Of a stretch of DNA of 64,000 nt, positions 51,288-60,462 are shown one piece after another. The DNA lies in assembly GCF_900104725.1 (NCBI RefSeq), contig NZ_LT629758.1:4850501-4914500 (forward strand), read 5' to 3'. The first letter of the stretch is position 1; every line of letters starts with the position of its first letter. Under the pieces are notes generated by a model that did no database searches, had not been told where the DNA came from, and saw only the letters and a program-made list of their open reading frames with translations. The position numbers and the translations under genes were made by a program. The DNA comes from Actinoplanes derwentensis (GTDB lineage Bacteria; Actinomycetota; Actinomycetes; Mycobacteriales; Micromonosporaceae).

Positions 51288-51454
51288 GTCTCCCCTTCAC
51301 CGGGACGGTGAGCCGAGCGGGGCGGCGCGAGCGGCGACGGTGCCGGCGAGAGTCGTCTCCTCCTGTTCGGTAGTGGCCGCCACATTCCTGAGTGCGGACA
51401 CCGCATCCCCCATCACGGTCGACTCAGATCACAGTGGAACCGCGACCCGGGCGA

Positions 51455-52027
51455 TCACCGTTGTTCTTGCGGCTGCAAGTGTCTCCCAGCGCGGCGGCGG
51501 TGCACGGCCAGGGAGGCGAGCAGCAGTAGGCCCGGGGTGATGACGGACAGCGGGAGCAGCATCCAGGTGATCGTGGTCGCGCCGAGCAGGGCGCCGGCCA
51601 GCAGCGCGCTGCCGATCGGGTCGGCGGCCGTGCGGCGCAGCGCGGCGCGGATGGCCGTCACTGAGCCGGGCGGGTCCGCCGGGGTCCACGAGCCGGCCAG
51701 GCGCAGCACCGCGACCGTACCGACGGCGGCGATGATCAGGCAGGCGGTGAAGGCCGCGGGTCCGGCCTGACGGCCGAAGGTCAGGTTCCAGGTCAACAGC
51801 GCGGTGAGTACGGGTAGGGCCACGCTCGCCGCGGGCAGCCGCCGCAACGCCTCGCGGAAGTCGGCCGCCACCGTCTGGGGGCCGCCGCCCTCGCCGTCGA
51901 TGTGGCGGCGCAGGTGGGCGGCCCCGGCGAGCGCGGCGGGCAGGGCGGTGACCAGGCCCAGTGACGCCGCGGTGACCGCGACGCCGGTGATCAGGACCTC
52001 ACCGAACAGGGCGAACCGCGCGTTCAT
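51455..52027 (-). CDS. DUF624/YesL-like membrane protein
   Basis: A 190-residue membrane protein with about five helices, beginning ARFALFGEVLITGVAVTAAS and containing LVTALPAALAGAAHLRRHIDG. This N-terminal pattern fits the DUF624/YesL family, commonly encoded beside sugar ABC importers. Its ATG overlaps the permease stop as ATGA, making it the last gene of the operon. The larger frame to 52873 lies antisense-free but out of frame inside the permease gene and is rejected. Confidence 0.7.
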   Translation of the reverse strand: MNARFALFGEVLITGVAVTAASLGLVTALPAALAGAAHLRRHIDGEGGGPQTVAADFREALRRLPAASVALPVLTALLTWNLTFGRQAGPAAFTACLIIAAVGTVAVLRLAGSWTPADPPGSVTAIRAALRRTAADPIGSALLAGALLGATTITWMLLPLSVITPGLLLLASLAVHRRRAGRHLQPQEQR

Positions 52028-52863
52028 CCTTTGAGGCCCTGGGTGGCGACGCCTTCGATCAGGTAGCGCTGGAAGACGAAGAACATCAACATCACCGGCA
52101 CCAGCGCCAGTACGGCCATCGCGATCTGTGCCCCGTAATCGGACGTGGTGGTCTGGTCGATGTACAGGCGCAGAGCCAGCGGCAGCGTGTACATGTCCGG
52201 TTTCTTCAAGTACAGCAGTGGCCCGAGGAAGTCGTTCCAGCTCCAGATGAACGCGAAGATCGACGACGTGGCGATCGCCGGGCGCAGCAGCGGCAGGATG
52301 ATCGACCAGAAGATCCGGGTGTGGCCGGCGCCGTCGACCTGGGCGGCCTCGTCGAGTTCGCGGGGCATGCTGCGGATGAACTGGACCATCAGGAAGACGA
52401 AGAACGCGTCGGTGGCCAGCAGTTTGCCGATCAGCAGCGGGACCAGGGTGTTCACCAGCTGGGCTTTCTGGAACACGATGTACTGCGGGATCAGCATCAC
52501 GTGCGCGGGCACGAGCATGGTGCCGATCATCAGGGCGAACCACAGGTCCCGGCCGGGGAAACGGATCCTGGCCAGCGCGTACGCGCTGATCGCACTGGAA
52601 ACGACGATCGTGACCACCGACAACACGGCCAGCACCAGGGAGTTGCCGAAGAACTGCCAGAAGCTGATGCCGGCGATCCCGGACAGGGCCGTGCGGAAGT
52701 TGTCCAGTGTCGGGGAGGCGGTGAACGGGTTGGCGCTGCCGACGATCTGGCTCTTCTGTTTGAAGGAGGACGCGATGGTCCAGACTCCGGGGTAGAGGAC
52801 CACCACCAGGACGGCCAGGGCGCCCAGGTGGAAGCCGATGCTGCCGGCCCGGTTCGTCTTCAC
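52024..52863 (-). CDS. Sugar ABC transporter permease, MalG type
   Basis: A 279-residue permease with six helices and the EAA loop DEAAQVDGAGHTRIFWSIILPLLRPA. It ends YLIEGVATQGLKG, typical for MalG-type permeases of carbohydrate (CUT1) importers. Its ATG overlaps the MalF-type stop as ATGA. Confidence 0.95.
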   Translation of the reverse strand: MKTNRAGSIGFHLGALAVLVVVLYPGVWTIASSFKQKSQIVGSANPFTASPTLDNFRTALSGIAGISFWQFFGNSLVLAVLSVVTIVVSSAISAYALARIRFPGRDLWFALMIGTMLVPAHVMLIPQYIVFQKAQLVNTLVPLLIGKLLATDAFFVFLMVQFIRSMPRELDEAAQVDGAGHTRIFWSIILPLLRPAIATSSIFAFIWSWNDFLGPLLYLKKPDMYTLPLALRLYIDQTTTSDYGAQIAMAVLALVPVMLMFFVFQRYLIEGVATQGLKG

Positions 52864-53765
52864 GACTGATCACCTCCGTAGTGGACCCACGACTTCGACG
52901 TGCGGAACATGATCAGGGTCAGGACCGCCACGACTATGGCCAGCAGCCAGGCCATCGCCGACGCGTACCCCATCCGTAGATCGGCGAAGCCGCGCATGTA
53001 GAGGTAGAGCGTGTAGAACAGGGTCGAGCCCGCCGGGGAGCCGTTGCCGCCGGAGATGACGTAGGCCGAGTTGAAGATCTGGAAGGCGTGGATCGTCTCC
53101 AGGATCAGGTTGAAGAACAGCACCGGGGAGATCATCGGCAGGGTGATGCTCCAGAACCGGCGGGTGCGGCTCGCGCCGTCGACCAGTGCGGCTTCGTGGA
53201 TCTCGGCGGGCACCTGTTTGAGGCCGGCCAGGAAGATGACCATCGGGGCGCCGAACTGCCAGACCGACAGCAGTACGAGCATCGGCATCGACAGCGACGG
53301 GTTGCCGACCCAGCCGCCGGAGTTCCAGCCGAAGAACTGCCCGATCTGATCCACGGCGCCCTCGGTGCCGAACAGGGCTTTCCAGACGATCGCGATGGAG
53401 ACGCTGGCGCCGATCAGTGACGGGGCGTAGAAGGCCGAGCGGTAGAAGCCCTGGCCTCGGCGCGCACCGTTGAGCAGCACCGCGACGGCGAGGGCGGCGG
53501 CCAGTTTCAGCGGGGTGGCCAGCACGACGTAGCCGAGGGTGACGATCACCGAGTGCCGGAACCGTTCGTCGGCGAACAGTTTCGTGTAGTTCTCGGTGCC
53601 GATCCATTCGGGGTCGCTGAACAGGTCGTACGAGGTGAACGACAGGTACAGCGAGGCGATCATCGGCCCGGCGGTGAGCAGGACGAAGCCGAGCAGCCAG
53701 GGCGACAGGAAGGTGTAGCCGGCGACGGTCTCCCGCCGCCGGCGTTCCCGGACCGGCACGGTCAC
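52860..53765 (-). CDS. Sugar ABC transporter permease, MalF type
   Basis: A 301-residue permease: TFLSPWLLGFVLLTAGPMIASLYLSF, FYRSAFYAPSLIGASVSIAIVWK and the EAA loop HEAALVDGASRTRRFWSITLPMISP. It pairs with the MalG-type permease. Its start overlaps the binding-protein stop as ATGA. No ATPase gene is in the operon; a shared MsiK-type ATPase, as in other actinomycetes, probably energises it (established for the group, inferred here). Confidence 0.95.
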   Translation of the reverse strand: MTVPVRERRRRETVAGYTFLSPWLLGFVLLTAGPMIASLYLSFTSYDLFSDPEWIGTENYTKLFADERFRHSVIVTLGYVVLATPLKLAAALAVAVLLNGARRGQGFYRSAFYAPSLIGASVSIAIVWKALFGTEGAVDQIGQFFGWNSGGWVGNPSLSMPMLVLLSVWQFGAPMVIFLAGLKQVPAEIHEAALVDGASRTRRFWSITLPMISPVLFFNLILETIHAFQIFNSAYVISGGNGSPAGSTLFYTLYLYMRGFADLRMGYASAMAWLLAIVVAVLTLIMFRTSKSWVHYGGDQS

Positions 53766-55039
53766 TGTTCCAGCGCGTCGGCGGCGTTGGCGAACCAGCG
53801 TTTTGCGGCGTCGGCCGGGGTGACCTTGCCGTAGCTGATCTCTTCGGAGATGGTGAGGAAGTCGGTCTCGATGGTGCCGAAACCCTCCGGCAGGGCGCCC
53901 TGCGAGGTCCCGACCGAGGACTTCACGCTCGCCTCGTAGGCCAGCACGTTCGCGTCGATACCGGTGGCCTGGATCGCGTCACGTTGCGCCTGGACCACGG
54001 GCACGCCCTTGGACGTACCGAAGATCTTGCCGACTTCGGGATTGTTGATCAGGAAGTCGATCAGCTTGACCGACTGCTTCGGGAACTTCGAGTTCTGGGC
54101 CACCGCCAGCAGCATCGAGGCCTTGTAGAACAGGCCGCTGGTGCCACTGTCGGTGGGCAGGGTGAGCTGCTTGAACTCGCCCTTGCCACCGGCGTCGCCG
54201 AGGTATCCGGCGATCTGGTTGTCCCAGGAGAACTCGGAGGCGGTCCGGCTCTTGGCGAACGGTGAGACGGGCTTGAGCTCGGTCACGACCTTGGCCGGGA
54301 GCAACTCGGTGGGCCGCATCGGGGCCGTCGACGACCACCAGGCGGTGAGGTCGGCCTCGGTGAAGTTGATCTTGTTGCCGTTGAACGGGTCCTTGCCCGA
54401 CTGCCGGACGAAGTGCAGGAAGGTCCAGAAGACGCTGGTGTAGTCCCAGGAGCCGTAGACCTTCTCCGGCCGGGCGGCGCCCTTGGCGGAGACGTCCTTG
54501 ATGAACTGCTGGTACTGCGCCCAGGTCAGCGGCGCCTTGGGTTCGGCCACGCCCAGTTCGGCGAGCAGGGTGGCGTTGTAGTTCAGGGTGAACGCGTTGG
54601 TGCCGGTGGGGATGGCGAAGGTGCCGTCCTCGTACTTGCCGGCCGGCAGGATGTTCGGGTCGATGCCGCTGACGTTCAGGCCGGAGCCGAGGTTGTCGTC
54701 GAGTTTGAGCAGCTGGCGGGTCCGGGAGTACTTGGCGAGGTAGGCCAGGTCCATCTGGAGCACGTCGGGGAGGCTGGAGCTGGCGGCCTCGGTGGATCGC
54801 TGCTGCCAGTAGACGTCCCACGCGGCGAACGAGGTCTGCACCTTGATCGTGGTGTTCTGCTGCTGGAACAGGTCGATGGCCTGCTTGTACTTGCCGGCCC
54901 GGTCGTCGTTGCCCCAGAAGGCGAAGTTCAGCGTCGCCGCACCGGTGCCGTCGACATCGTCTCCCCCGCCGCAGGCGGTCAGGGCCGGAGCGGCCGCACC
55001 GAGCGCACCGAGCATGAGCAGTTGACGCCTGTTCACCAT
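53762..55039 (-). CDS. Sugar ABC transporter substrate-binding lipoprotein
   Basis: A 425-residue extracellular solute-binding protein (family 1). Signal peptide RRQLLMLGALGAAAPALTAC with lipobox L-T-A-C and lipidated C23. Mature features include LNFAFWGNDDRAGKYKQAID and AIPTGTNAFTLNYNATLLAELGV. ATG 55039 is preferred to 55114, as the upstream part overlaps the operator region. First gene of the operon binding protein - MalF - MalG - YesL-like. The sugar is unknown. Confidence 0.95.
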   Translation of the reverse strand: MVNRRQLLMLGALGAAAPALTACGGGDDVDGTGAATLNFAFWGNDDRAGKYKQAIDLFQQQNTTIKVQTSFAAWDVYWQQRSTEAASSSLPDVLQMDLAYLAKYSRTRQLLKLDDNLGSGLNVSGIDPNILPAGKYEDGTFAIPTGTNAFTLNYNATLLAELGVAEPKAPLTWAQYQQFIKDVSAKGAARPEKVYGSWDYTSVFWTFLHFVRQSGKDPFNGNKINFTEADLTAWWSSTAPMRPTELLPAKVVTELKPVSPFAKSRTASEFSWDNQIAGYLGDAGGKGEFKQLTLPTDSGTSGLFYKASMLLAVAQNSKFPKQSVKLIDFLINNPEVGKIFGTSKGVPVVQAQRDAIQATGIDANVLAYEASVKSSVGTSQGALPEGFGTIETDFLTISEEISYGKVTPADAAKRWFANAADALEQ

Positions 55040-55060
55040 CTCGAACTCCCCACAGTCATA

Positions 55061-55075
55061 GGCAAGCGCTTTCCC
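55061..55075. promoter_or_regulatory. LacI-type operator core AAGCGCTT
   Basis: GGCAAGCGCTTTCCC, centred on AAGCGCTT, 22 bp upstream of the binding-protein ATG. It is the CG-centred palindrome common for LacI/CcpA-like regulators. Confidence 0.6.
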
Positions 55076-55082
55076 GAGGGGT

Positions 55083-55094
55083 TGTATCGTTACA
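55083..55094. promoter_or_regulatory. LacI-like operator TGTATCGTTACA
   Basis: TGTA-TCGT-TACA, one base off the perfect palindrome at 55189, upstream of the sugar importer operon. Confidence 0.55.
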
Positions 55095-55188
55095 TGTAGT
55101 GGCGTGGGACACAATCATGATCAGCAATCTATGGGTAACGAGTCCGCAATGCCTGTCGACTATCCAACGACTACCGGCACCCCGGCAC

Positions 55189-55200
55189 TGTATCGATACA
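55189..55200. promoter_or_regulatory. LacI-like operator TGTATCGATACA
   Basis: A perfect 12-bp palindrome between the sugar operon and the GGDEF-EAL stop. Paired with the copy at 55083, it could allow looping repression. Confidence 0.6.
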
Positions 55201-55206
55201 AGACGA

Positions 55207-57852
55207 TCAAGCAACGGTGAAAGCCGGCAGCCTCGCGGCCAGTTCGGCGGCCGGCATCGGCCGGGCGTAGAGGAAGCCCTGCCCCAGGTGGTAACCGAGC
55301 CCGGCCAGCCGGTCCGCCTGCTCCTGGGTCTCGATGCCCTCGGCGACCGCCTCGATCCCGAGGGAGTGCGCGAGCTGGATCACCGCCTGCGGAATCGCGT
55401 CCGGGCCGGTCACGAACGACCGGTCCAGCTTGATCTGGTCGACCGGGCAGGTGGCGAGCGTGCTGAGCGTGGCCGAGCCGGTGCCGAAGTCGTCCAGCGA
55501 CAACCGGACACCGATCTCCCGCAGCATCGTCAGGTTCCGCCCGGTGGCACCACCACCGATCGCGGTGCTCTCGGTGATCTCGGCACAGAGCCGGGCCGCC
55601 GCAAGCCCTTCGGCCCGCAGCGCCGTGGCCACCACCTCGGCGAACCCGTCCTCGCGCAGTTGGGCCGCCGACACGTTCACCGCGACGGTGCCGGGCGCGG
55701 CGTCCCCGAACTCGGTGATCCACTGCGCCGACTGGCGGACCGCCTCGCGCAGCACCCAGGCACCGAGCGGGACGATCAGACCGGACTCCTCGGCGAGCGG
55801 GATGAACTCCCCCGGGCCGAGCAGGCCACGCTCCGGATGCCGCCAGCGCACCAGCGCCTCGACCCCGGCCAGCCGCCCGCCCGGCAACGACACCACCGGC
55901 TGGTAGTGCAGCACGAGCTCACCGGCGGCGATCGCCGCGCGCAGCGGACCGGCCGGGTCGTCCCGCCCCTGGATCCGCATGCCGTCGCTGTAGCGGACGT
56001 GACCGCCCTCGCCTCGCAACTTCGCCGCGTACATGGCGATATCGGCGTTGTGCAGCAGCTCGTCCACGTCGCCGCTGGCGTCGGCCACCCCGAAACTCGC
56101 CCGCACCGAGATCAACTGCTCCTGCACCGGCACCGGGATCAGCAGGGCCTCGGTGATCCGGACCAGGACCCGGTCCACCGGATCACCGACCAGCCCGTCG
56201 AACAGGATCGCGAACTCGTCGCCGCCGAGCCGCGCCACCGTGTCGGTCGACCGTACGCTCGCGGTCATCCGTTCCGCCACCGCGATCAGCAACGCGTCCC
56301 CGGCGGCGTGACCCAGGGTGTCGTTGACGCCCTTGAAGCCGTCCAGATCCATCAGCACGATGCTGAACGGCCCGCCACCGGCCACCGCCGCCTCCATCCG
56401 CCTGGTGAAGAGCACCCGGTTGGCGATCCCGGTCAGCGCGTCATGGGTCACCTCGTGACTCAGCCGCTCCTGCACCAGCGTCGTCTCGGTGACGTCCCGG
56501 CTGTTGGTCAGGACACCGCCCACGCTCGGCTCGTGCAGCAGATTCGTGGTGGCGATCTCCATCCAGCGCCACTCGCCGGCACTGTTGCGCACCCGCATCC
56601 GGCAGGTCGCCGAAGCGCCGGGACCACCGCTCAGCGTCTTCTCCCAGCACTCCCGCAACCCGGCCGTGTCGTCCGGATGTGCCCAGTCCGGGACCAGCGT
56701 GCCGATCGCCGCGGACGGGGGGAGACCGAGCACCCGGCCGATCGCCGGGCTGCAATACGTCACCTGGCCGTCGGTGTCGGAGATCGAGATGACGTCGGAC
56801 GAGTTCTGCACCAGCAGCCGGAACCGCGCCTCCAGCACCTCGTTCTCCCGGGACGCGACGAGCTGACGGGCCACCACCAGCACGGTCAGGAACACCGCGC
56901 CCACGGTCACCACCATCAGACCGCTGTCACCGCTGTGCACGTGGGCGAGCAACAGAAGATCAACGGCGACGACTGCGGCGTACGGCAGGACCCGGCGCCA
57001 GATTCCACCCGGCTCAGCGGCGCCGGCGTTCCGGTCGTCGACGAGCTGGAAACGCCCGGCGAGCACCAGTCCCAGATTGGCGATCACCGGCGCTACCATC
57101 AGCGGTCCACTACCGGGAACACCGGCGCCCCAGCCCAGCAGCATCGCCATCGGCGGCACCATGCCACCCGTACACGCCGCTACCGCGGTGGCGGCCAGAG
57201 CCCGTGGTGGCAGCAGCGAGCCGCGGCTGAGAGCGAGACGGGCCACCAGGAAGACCCCCACCCCGCTGGTGACCAGCAACGCCATTGGTTCCGGGGGGAT
57301 ACTCGCGCGCTCCTTCAGGAAGTCGTCGAGGACCGCGTGCCCGAGCAGGATCATGCTCGCGGCGGTGAGCGTGGTGATGTCCAGCCAGAGCGCGACCTTC
57401 TGAGCCCGGGTGTCGGTATGTGTCGACAGGCGCAACAACGCCCAGGCGAACGCGACCGCGCCGAGGACCCGGCTCACGGTTCCGACCCCGGTGACCAATG
57501 ACCCCGTCGTGTACGGGGAGATCAGGTCACACCCGATCGCGAGTGTCATGGCACTCATCGCGAACAGGGTGCGCTCCCAGAACCTGCGGGACTGCCCGCC
57601 GAACTCCGGGTGCCGCGTCATCCGGAAGCAGACGTAGATGGTCAGCGCCGTCGAGATCGCGATCAACAACCGGGTGACCTGGACGAATCCGGGCGGCTGA
57701 ACCGTCACGAGGGCGACGGCCACCGCCGTCGTCAGCGCCAGAACCCGCACCGTCCGGCTACCCCACAGAGCCTCGATCACACCTTGCCATTCGTCCGGCG
57801 CCCGGAGTAATTGAACGGAACCGGGCCGGGCCTGAGCGTATTCACCTGGCAT
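55207..57852 (-). CDS. Membrane GGDEF-EAL cyclic-di-GMP protein with PAS domain
   Basis: An 881-residue protein: about nine N-terminal membrane helices (35-330), a PAS domain (about 345-465, RFRLLVQNSSDVISISDTDG), a GGDEF domain with intact RLGGDEFAIL (G543) and an EAL domain with EALVRWRHPERGL (E665), AEITEST, LDDFGTGSATL and EGIETQEQA. Both catalytic signatures are intact, so it could make and/or degrade c-di-GMP. The start is ATG 57852 or TTG 57867. No partner gene; it is convergent with no neighbour and divergent from the MreB-like gene. Confidence 0.93.
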   Translation of the reverse strand: MPGEYAQARPGSVQLLRAPDEWQGVIEALWGSRTVRVLALTTAVAVALVTVQPPGFVQVTRLLIAISTALTIYVCFRMTRHPEFGGQSRRFWERTLFAMSAMTLAIGCDLISPYTTGSLVTGVGTVSRVLGAVAFAWALLRLSTHTDTRAQKVALWLDITTLTAASMILLGHAVLDDFLKERASIPPEPMALLVTSGVGVFLVARLALSRGSLLPPRALAATAVAACTGGMVPPMAMLLGWGAGVPGSGPLMVAPVIANLGLVLAGRFQLVDDRNAGAAEPGGIWRRVLPYAAVVAVDLLLLAHVHSGDSGLMVVTVGAVFLTVLVVARQLVASRENEVLEARFRLLVQNSSDVISISDTDGQVTYCSPAIGRVLGLPPSAAIGTLVPDWAHPDDTAGLRECWEKTLSGGPGASATCRMRVRNSAGEWRWMEIATTNLLHEPSVGGVLTNSRDVTETTLVQERLSHEVTHDALTGIANRVLFTRRMEAAVAGGGPFSIVLMDLDGFKGVNDTLGHAAGDALLIAVAERMTASVRSTDTVARLGGDEFAILFDGLVGDPVDRVLVRITEALLIPVPVQEQLISVRASFGVADASGDVDELLHNADIAMYAAKLRGEGGHVRYSDGMRIQGRDDPAGPLRAAIAAGELVLHYQPVVSLPGGRLAGVEALVRWRHPERGLLGPGEFIPLAEESGLIVPLGAWVLREAVRQSAQWITEFGDAAPGTVAVNVSAAQLREDGFAEVVATALRAEGLAAARLCAEITESTAIGGGATGRNLTMLREIGVRLSLDDFGTGSATLSTLATCPVDQIKLDRSFVTGPDAIPQAVIQLAHSLGIEAVAEGIETQEQADRLAGLGYHLGQGFLYARPMPAAELAARLPAFTVA

Positions 57853-58066
57853 CTCTGCGTTGATCAACCTAAAGTTGACCGTATGCCGGTGCCGGGTTCC
57901 GCCTCACACACCGCCACCACCGTGGCGGCGATCCGGGCTGTCCACTGCGCAGTGCCCGATCGCGGCCCGCCGGTGGAGAAGTAATCGACAGTTCCACCGC
58001 CAGGGCGAAGCAGACAGCTTCGGCCCTTTTTTGTTACCCGCGTTTTCCTCAGAAAGGACCACCTTC

Positions 58067-58798
58067 GTGACCCCCTCCCCCGATCTCGCCGTCGCCGTGG
58101 ATCTCGGCAGCAACACCGCCGGAGTCTGGGCCGCCCGTCAGGGTGTCGTGAGCGGCCCCACCGGTGCCGCCGTACACCGTGGCCGCGTCACCGACGTCGA
58201 CGACTGCGCCACCGTGCTGACCCACCTCGTCGAGCGCTACCCGACCCCGATCCCGGACGCCGACCTGCTCGTCGCCTGCCGTCCGGTCCTCAGCACCGAA
58301 GCCGACGAGGCGCTGATGCGCCGCGCCCTCGACACCGCCCTGACGCCCCGCCGGATCGTCTTCATCGACAGCGTGCGCGCCGCCGCGATCGGTGCCGGCG
58401 CGACCGCCGGAGCACTGCTGATCGCCGACATCGGCGCCCAGGTCACCGAGGTCGCGCTCCTCGACCACGGCCGGGTGGTGGCGGCCCGGCGCACCGGCAT
58501 CGGCACCCGCGACCTCACCGACGGCGCGACCATCGACCTGATCACCGACGTGGTCGCCGGTCACCTCGACGAGCTGCGGGAGACCTGCCCCGACGAGAAC
58601 CTGACCGAAGCCGTCGAACGCGGGTTACTGCTCGTCGGCGACGGCGCCTCCCACCCCGGCCTGTCCGAGGCCCTGGCCGACGCCGTGCGGCTGCGGGTCC
58701 ATCGCGCCGCGTCACCGCACACCGCGGCCCTGAACGGAGCCCGCATGGCCGCCGCGTCCGCCCTGCGCCACCCCAGCCGGGCGATCCGGACCAGATGA
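58067..58798 (+). CDS. Short MreB-like actin-fold protein
   Basis: A 243-residue actin-ATPase-fold protein, about 100 residues shorter than MreB. Phosphate-1 motif LAVAVDLGSNTAGVWAARQG (D12), phosphate-2 LLIADIGAQVTEVALLDHGR, and adenosine motif LLLVGDGASHPGLSEALADA are visible. The subdomain IB/IIB insertions appear reduced or missing. GTG 58067 has AGAAAGGA upstream; the frame from 57860 has no similarity. It stands alone between a GGDEF-EAL gene and a metallophosphoesterase, away from mreCD or pbp genes. Filament formation is not predictable. Confidence 0.75.
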   Translation: MTPSPDLAVAVDLGSNTAGVWAARQGVVSGPTGAAVHRGRVTDVDDCATVLTHLVERYPTPIPDADLLVACRPVLSTEADEALMRRALDTALTPRRIVFIDSVRAAAIGAGATAGALLIADIGAQVTEVALLDHGRVVAARRTGIGTRDLTDGATIDLITDVVAGHLDELRETCPDENLTEAVERGLLLVGDGASHPGLSEALADAVRLRVHRAASPHTAALNGARMAAASALRHPSRAIRTR

Positions 58799-58799
58799 C

Positions 58800-60176
58800 C
58801 TACGCCTGGCCGGACGCCAACTGGACGACGGTGATGTCCGACGGAGCACCGACCCGGACCGGTGGGCCCCAGGCTCCGGCGCCACGGCTCACATACAGCT
58901 GGGTGTCGCCGTACCTCTCCAGACCGGCCAGAGTCGGGTTCGCCGCCGCGGCGACGATCGTTCCCGGCCACATCTGACCGCCGTGCGTGTGCCCGGACAG
59001 CTGCAGGTCGACACCGTGCCGAACCGCGTCGTGAATGACGATCGGCTGGTGTGCCAGCAGGACCGAGGCACGCGCCGGATCACGGTCCCCGAGAGCCGCC
59101 CCGAAATCCGGGCCCTCGCCGGTGTCCGCACCTGCCACATCGTTGACACCGGCCAGATCAAAACCGGGCATCGCGGTACGAGCGTTCTCCAGCGGCTGCC
59201 AACCCAGCTCGCGCACCTTCCGCACCCATTCGTCGGCGCCGGAGAAATACTCGTGGTTGCCGGTCACGAAGAAGGTGCCGTGCCGCGACCGCAGCCCACG
59301 CAACGGCTCGACCGATCCGGACAGGTCCTCGACACTGCCGTCGACCAGGTCTCCGACGACGGCGATCAGGTCGGGCTGGGTGGCGTTGATGGTGTCGGTG
59401 ACCCGTTGCGCGAAACCACGGCCCAGCACGGCACTGATGTGCACGTCACTGACCACCGCGATGCGGAAACCGTGCGCACTGCGAGGCAGTTTCGCCAGCG
59501 GCACGATGACCCGTTTGACGGACGGGCCGTCGAGCACGTCCCAGGTCCCGTGTCCCACGGTGCCGAGGGCCGCCGCCGCTGCCGCGCCACCGACGACCCG
59601 CGACACGAACCGGCGCCGTGACAGCAGAGCCGGCGTGCCGAAAGCTCTCCCCGGGGCGCCGTCCGGGATCGTACGAACGCCGTCTCCCGTTTCGGCGGAG
59701 CCGCCGCCCACGTCGCCGCCGACCGCAATGCCGTCACCCGCATCGCCGCCGGCCACGTCGCCGCCGCTCGCAACGCCGTCGCCCGCACGGGAATCGAACC
59801 CGGAGACGGAGCCGCCGACACCGGCCATCGCCGGTTCGGGGGCGGCCGCCCGGTCGCGGCGCCCCAGCCACCGGGTGAGCAGCGGCCGGACGGCTTCCCC
59901 GACCAGCACGCCGATCAGCAGGTAGATGAAGACGGCCAGCCACAGATAGCCGGGCCAGCCGAGCGCGCTCTTCATCACGAGTGGGACCGGCAGCGCCTCG
60001 GCGGACATCGCCCCCACCGCGAGGATCGGCGCCGCGACGAAGAAGACCGTCCCGGCCCGCCGCCACCGCGAGCCCGGCACGGTGCTCGCGGCGACCAGGC
60101 GCCGCCAGAGGTACCAGTGGAGGGCAGCGAAGATCGCCACCACGGCGACCACCGCCAGCACGGCAAATACGATCAT
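58800..60176 (-). CDS. Membrane-anchored metallophosphoesterase with Gly-rich linker
   Basis: A 458-residue protein. Three N-terminal helices (about 1-25, 43-62, 72-97). A low-complexity Gly/Asp/Val linker (about 115-165, GDGVASGGDVAGGDAGDGIA type repeats). Then SRRRFVSRVVGGAAAAAALG, a buried helix, and a YaeI/YkuE-type metallophosphoesterase (about 235-458) with VSDVHI, VGDLVDG, GNHEYFSG and SGHTHGGQMWPG metal-binding motifs. It ends 1 bp from the MreB-like stop (convergent). The start ATG 60176 begins a hydrophobic helix. Confidence 0.9.
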   Translation of the reverse strand: MIVFAVLAVVAVVAIFAALHWYLWRRLVAASTVPGSRWRRAGTVFFVAAPILAVGAMSAEALPVPLVMKSALGWPGYLWLAVFIYLLIGVLVGEAVRPLLTRWLGRRDRAAAPEPAMAGVGGSVSGFDSRAGDGVASGGDVAGGDAGDGIAVGGDVGGGSAETGDGVRTIPDGAPGRAFGTPALLSRRRFVSRVVGGAAAAAALGTVGHGTWDVLDGPSVKRVIVPLAKLPRSAHGFRIAVVSDVHISAVLGRGFAQRVTDTINATQPDLIAVVGDLVDGSVEDLSGSVEPLRGLRSRHGTFFVTGNHEYFSGADEWVRKVRELGWQPLENARTAMPGFDLAGVNDVAGADTGEGPDFGAALGDRDPARASVLLAHQPIVIHDAVRHGVDLQLSGHTHGGQMWPGTIVAAAANPTLAGLERYGDTQLYVSRGAGAWGPPVRVGAPSDITVVQLASGQA

Positions 60177-60222
60177 GGGTAGCCGACGTCCTTAACTCAA
60201 GCCTCGAACGACGCCCGTTCGA

Positions 60223-60238
60223 CGCCTCGATCGAGGCG
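60223..60238. repeat. 16-bp perfect palindrome upstream of the metallophosphoesterase
   Basis: CGCCTCGATCGAGGCG, about 46 bp upstream of the metallophosphoesterase ATG. A spaced TCGAAC-N7-GTTCGA repeat lies just before it at 60204-60222. Possibly an operator. Confidence 0.5.
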
Positions 60239-60421
60239 GAACCTACCAGCGCCTTTCTGTCGAGAACCTGAGAGCCGGTCACCGTCACTTTGCTCACACC
60301 CACCAGGCGGGATCGGTCATCCGCATTCAGGTCTCCGCCCCACCGCGAGGGAACGCCTGGCCAGGACAGTCCTCTCTCGACCCGGCGCCCGGCCCTCGAA
60401 CGCCGACGATCGGCTTGAATG

Positions 60422-60440
60422 TTAGGTTTGCCTAACCTAA
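60422..60440 (+). promoter_or_regulatory. Iron box (IdeR/DmdR-type)
   Basis: TTAGGTTTGCCTAACCTAA matches the DtxR/IdeR consensus TTAGGTTAGGCTAACCTAA at 17 of 19 positions. It lies 22 bp upstream of the lipase start, where bound regulator would block transcription under iron-replete conditions. Confidence 0.8.
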
Positions 60441-60462
60441 TCGGGACGGACTGAAACGAGTG

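Noticed and set aside
60204..60222. LexA/SOS box (TCGAAC ... GTTCGA)
   Set aside because: The arms fit but the spacer is 7 bp instead of the 4 bp of the actinobacterial LexA site.
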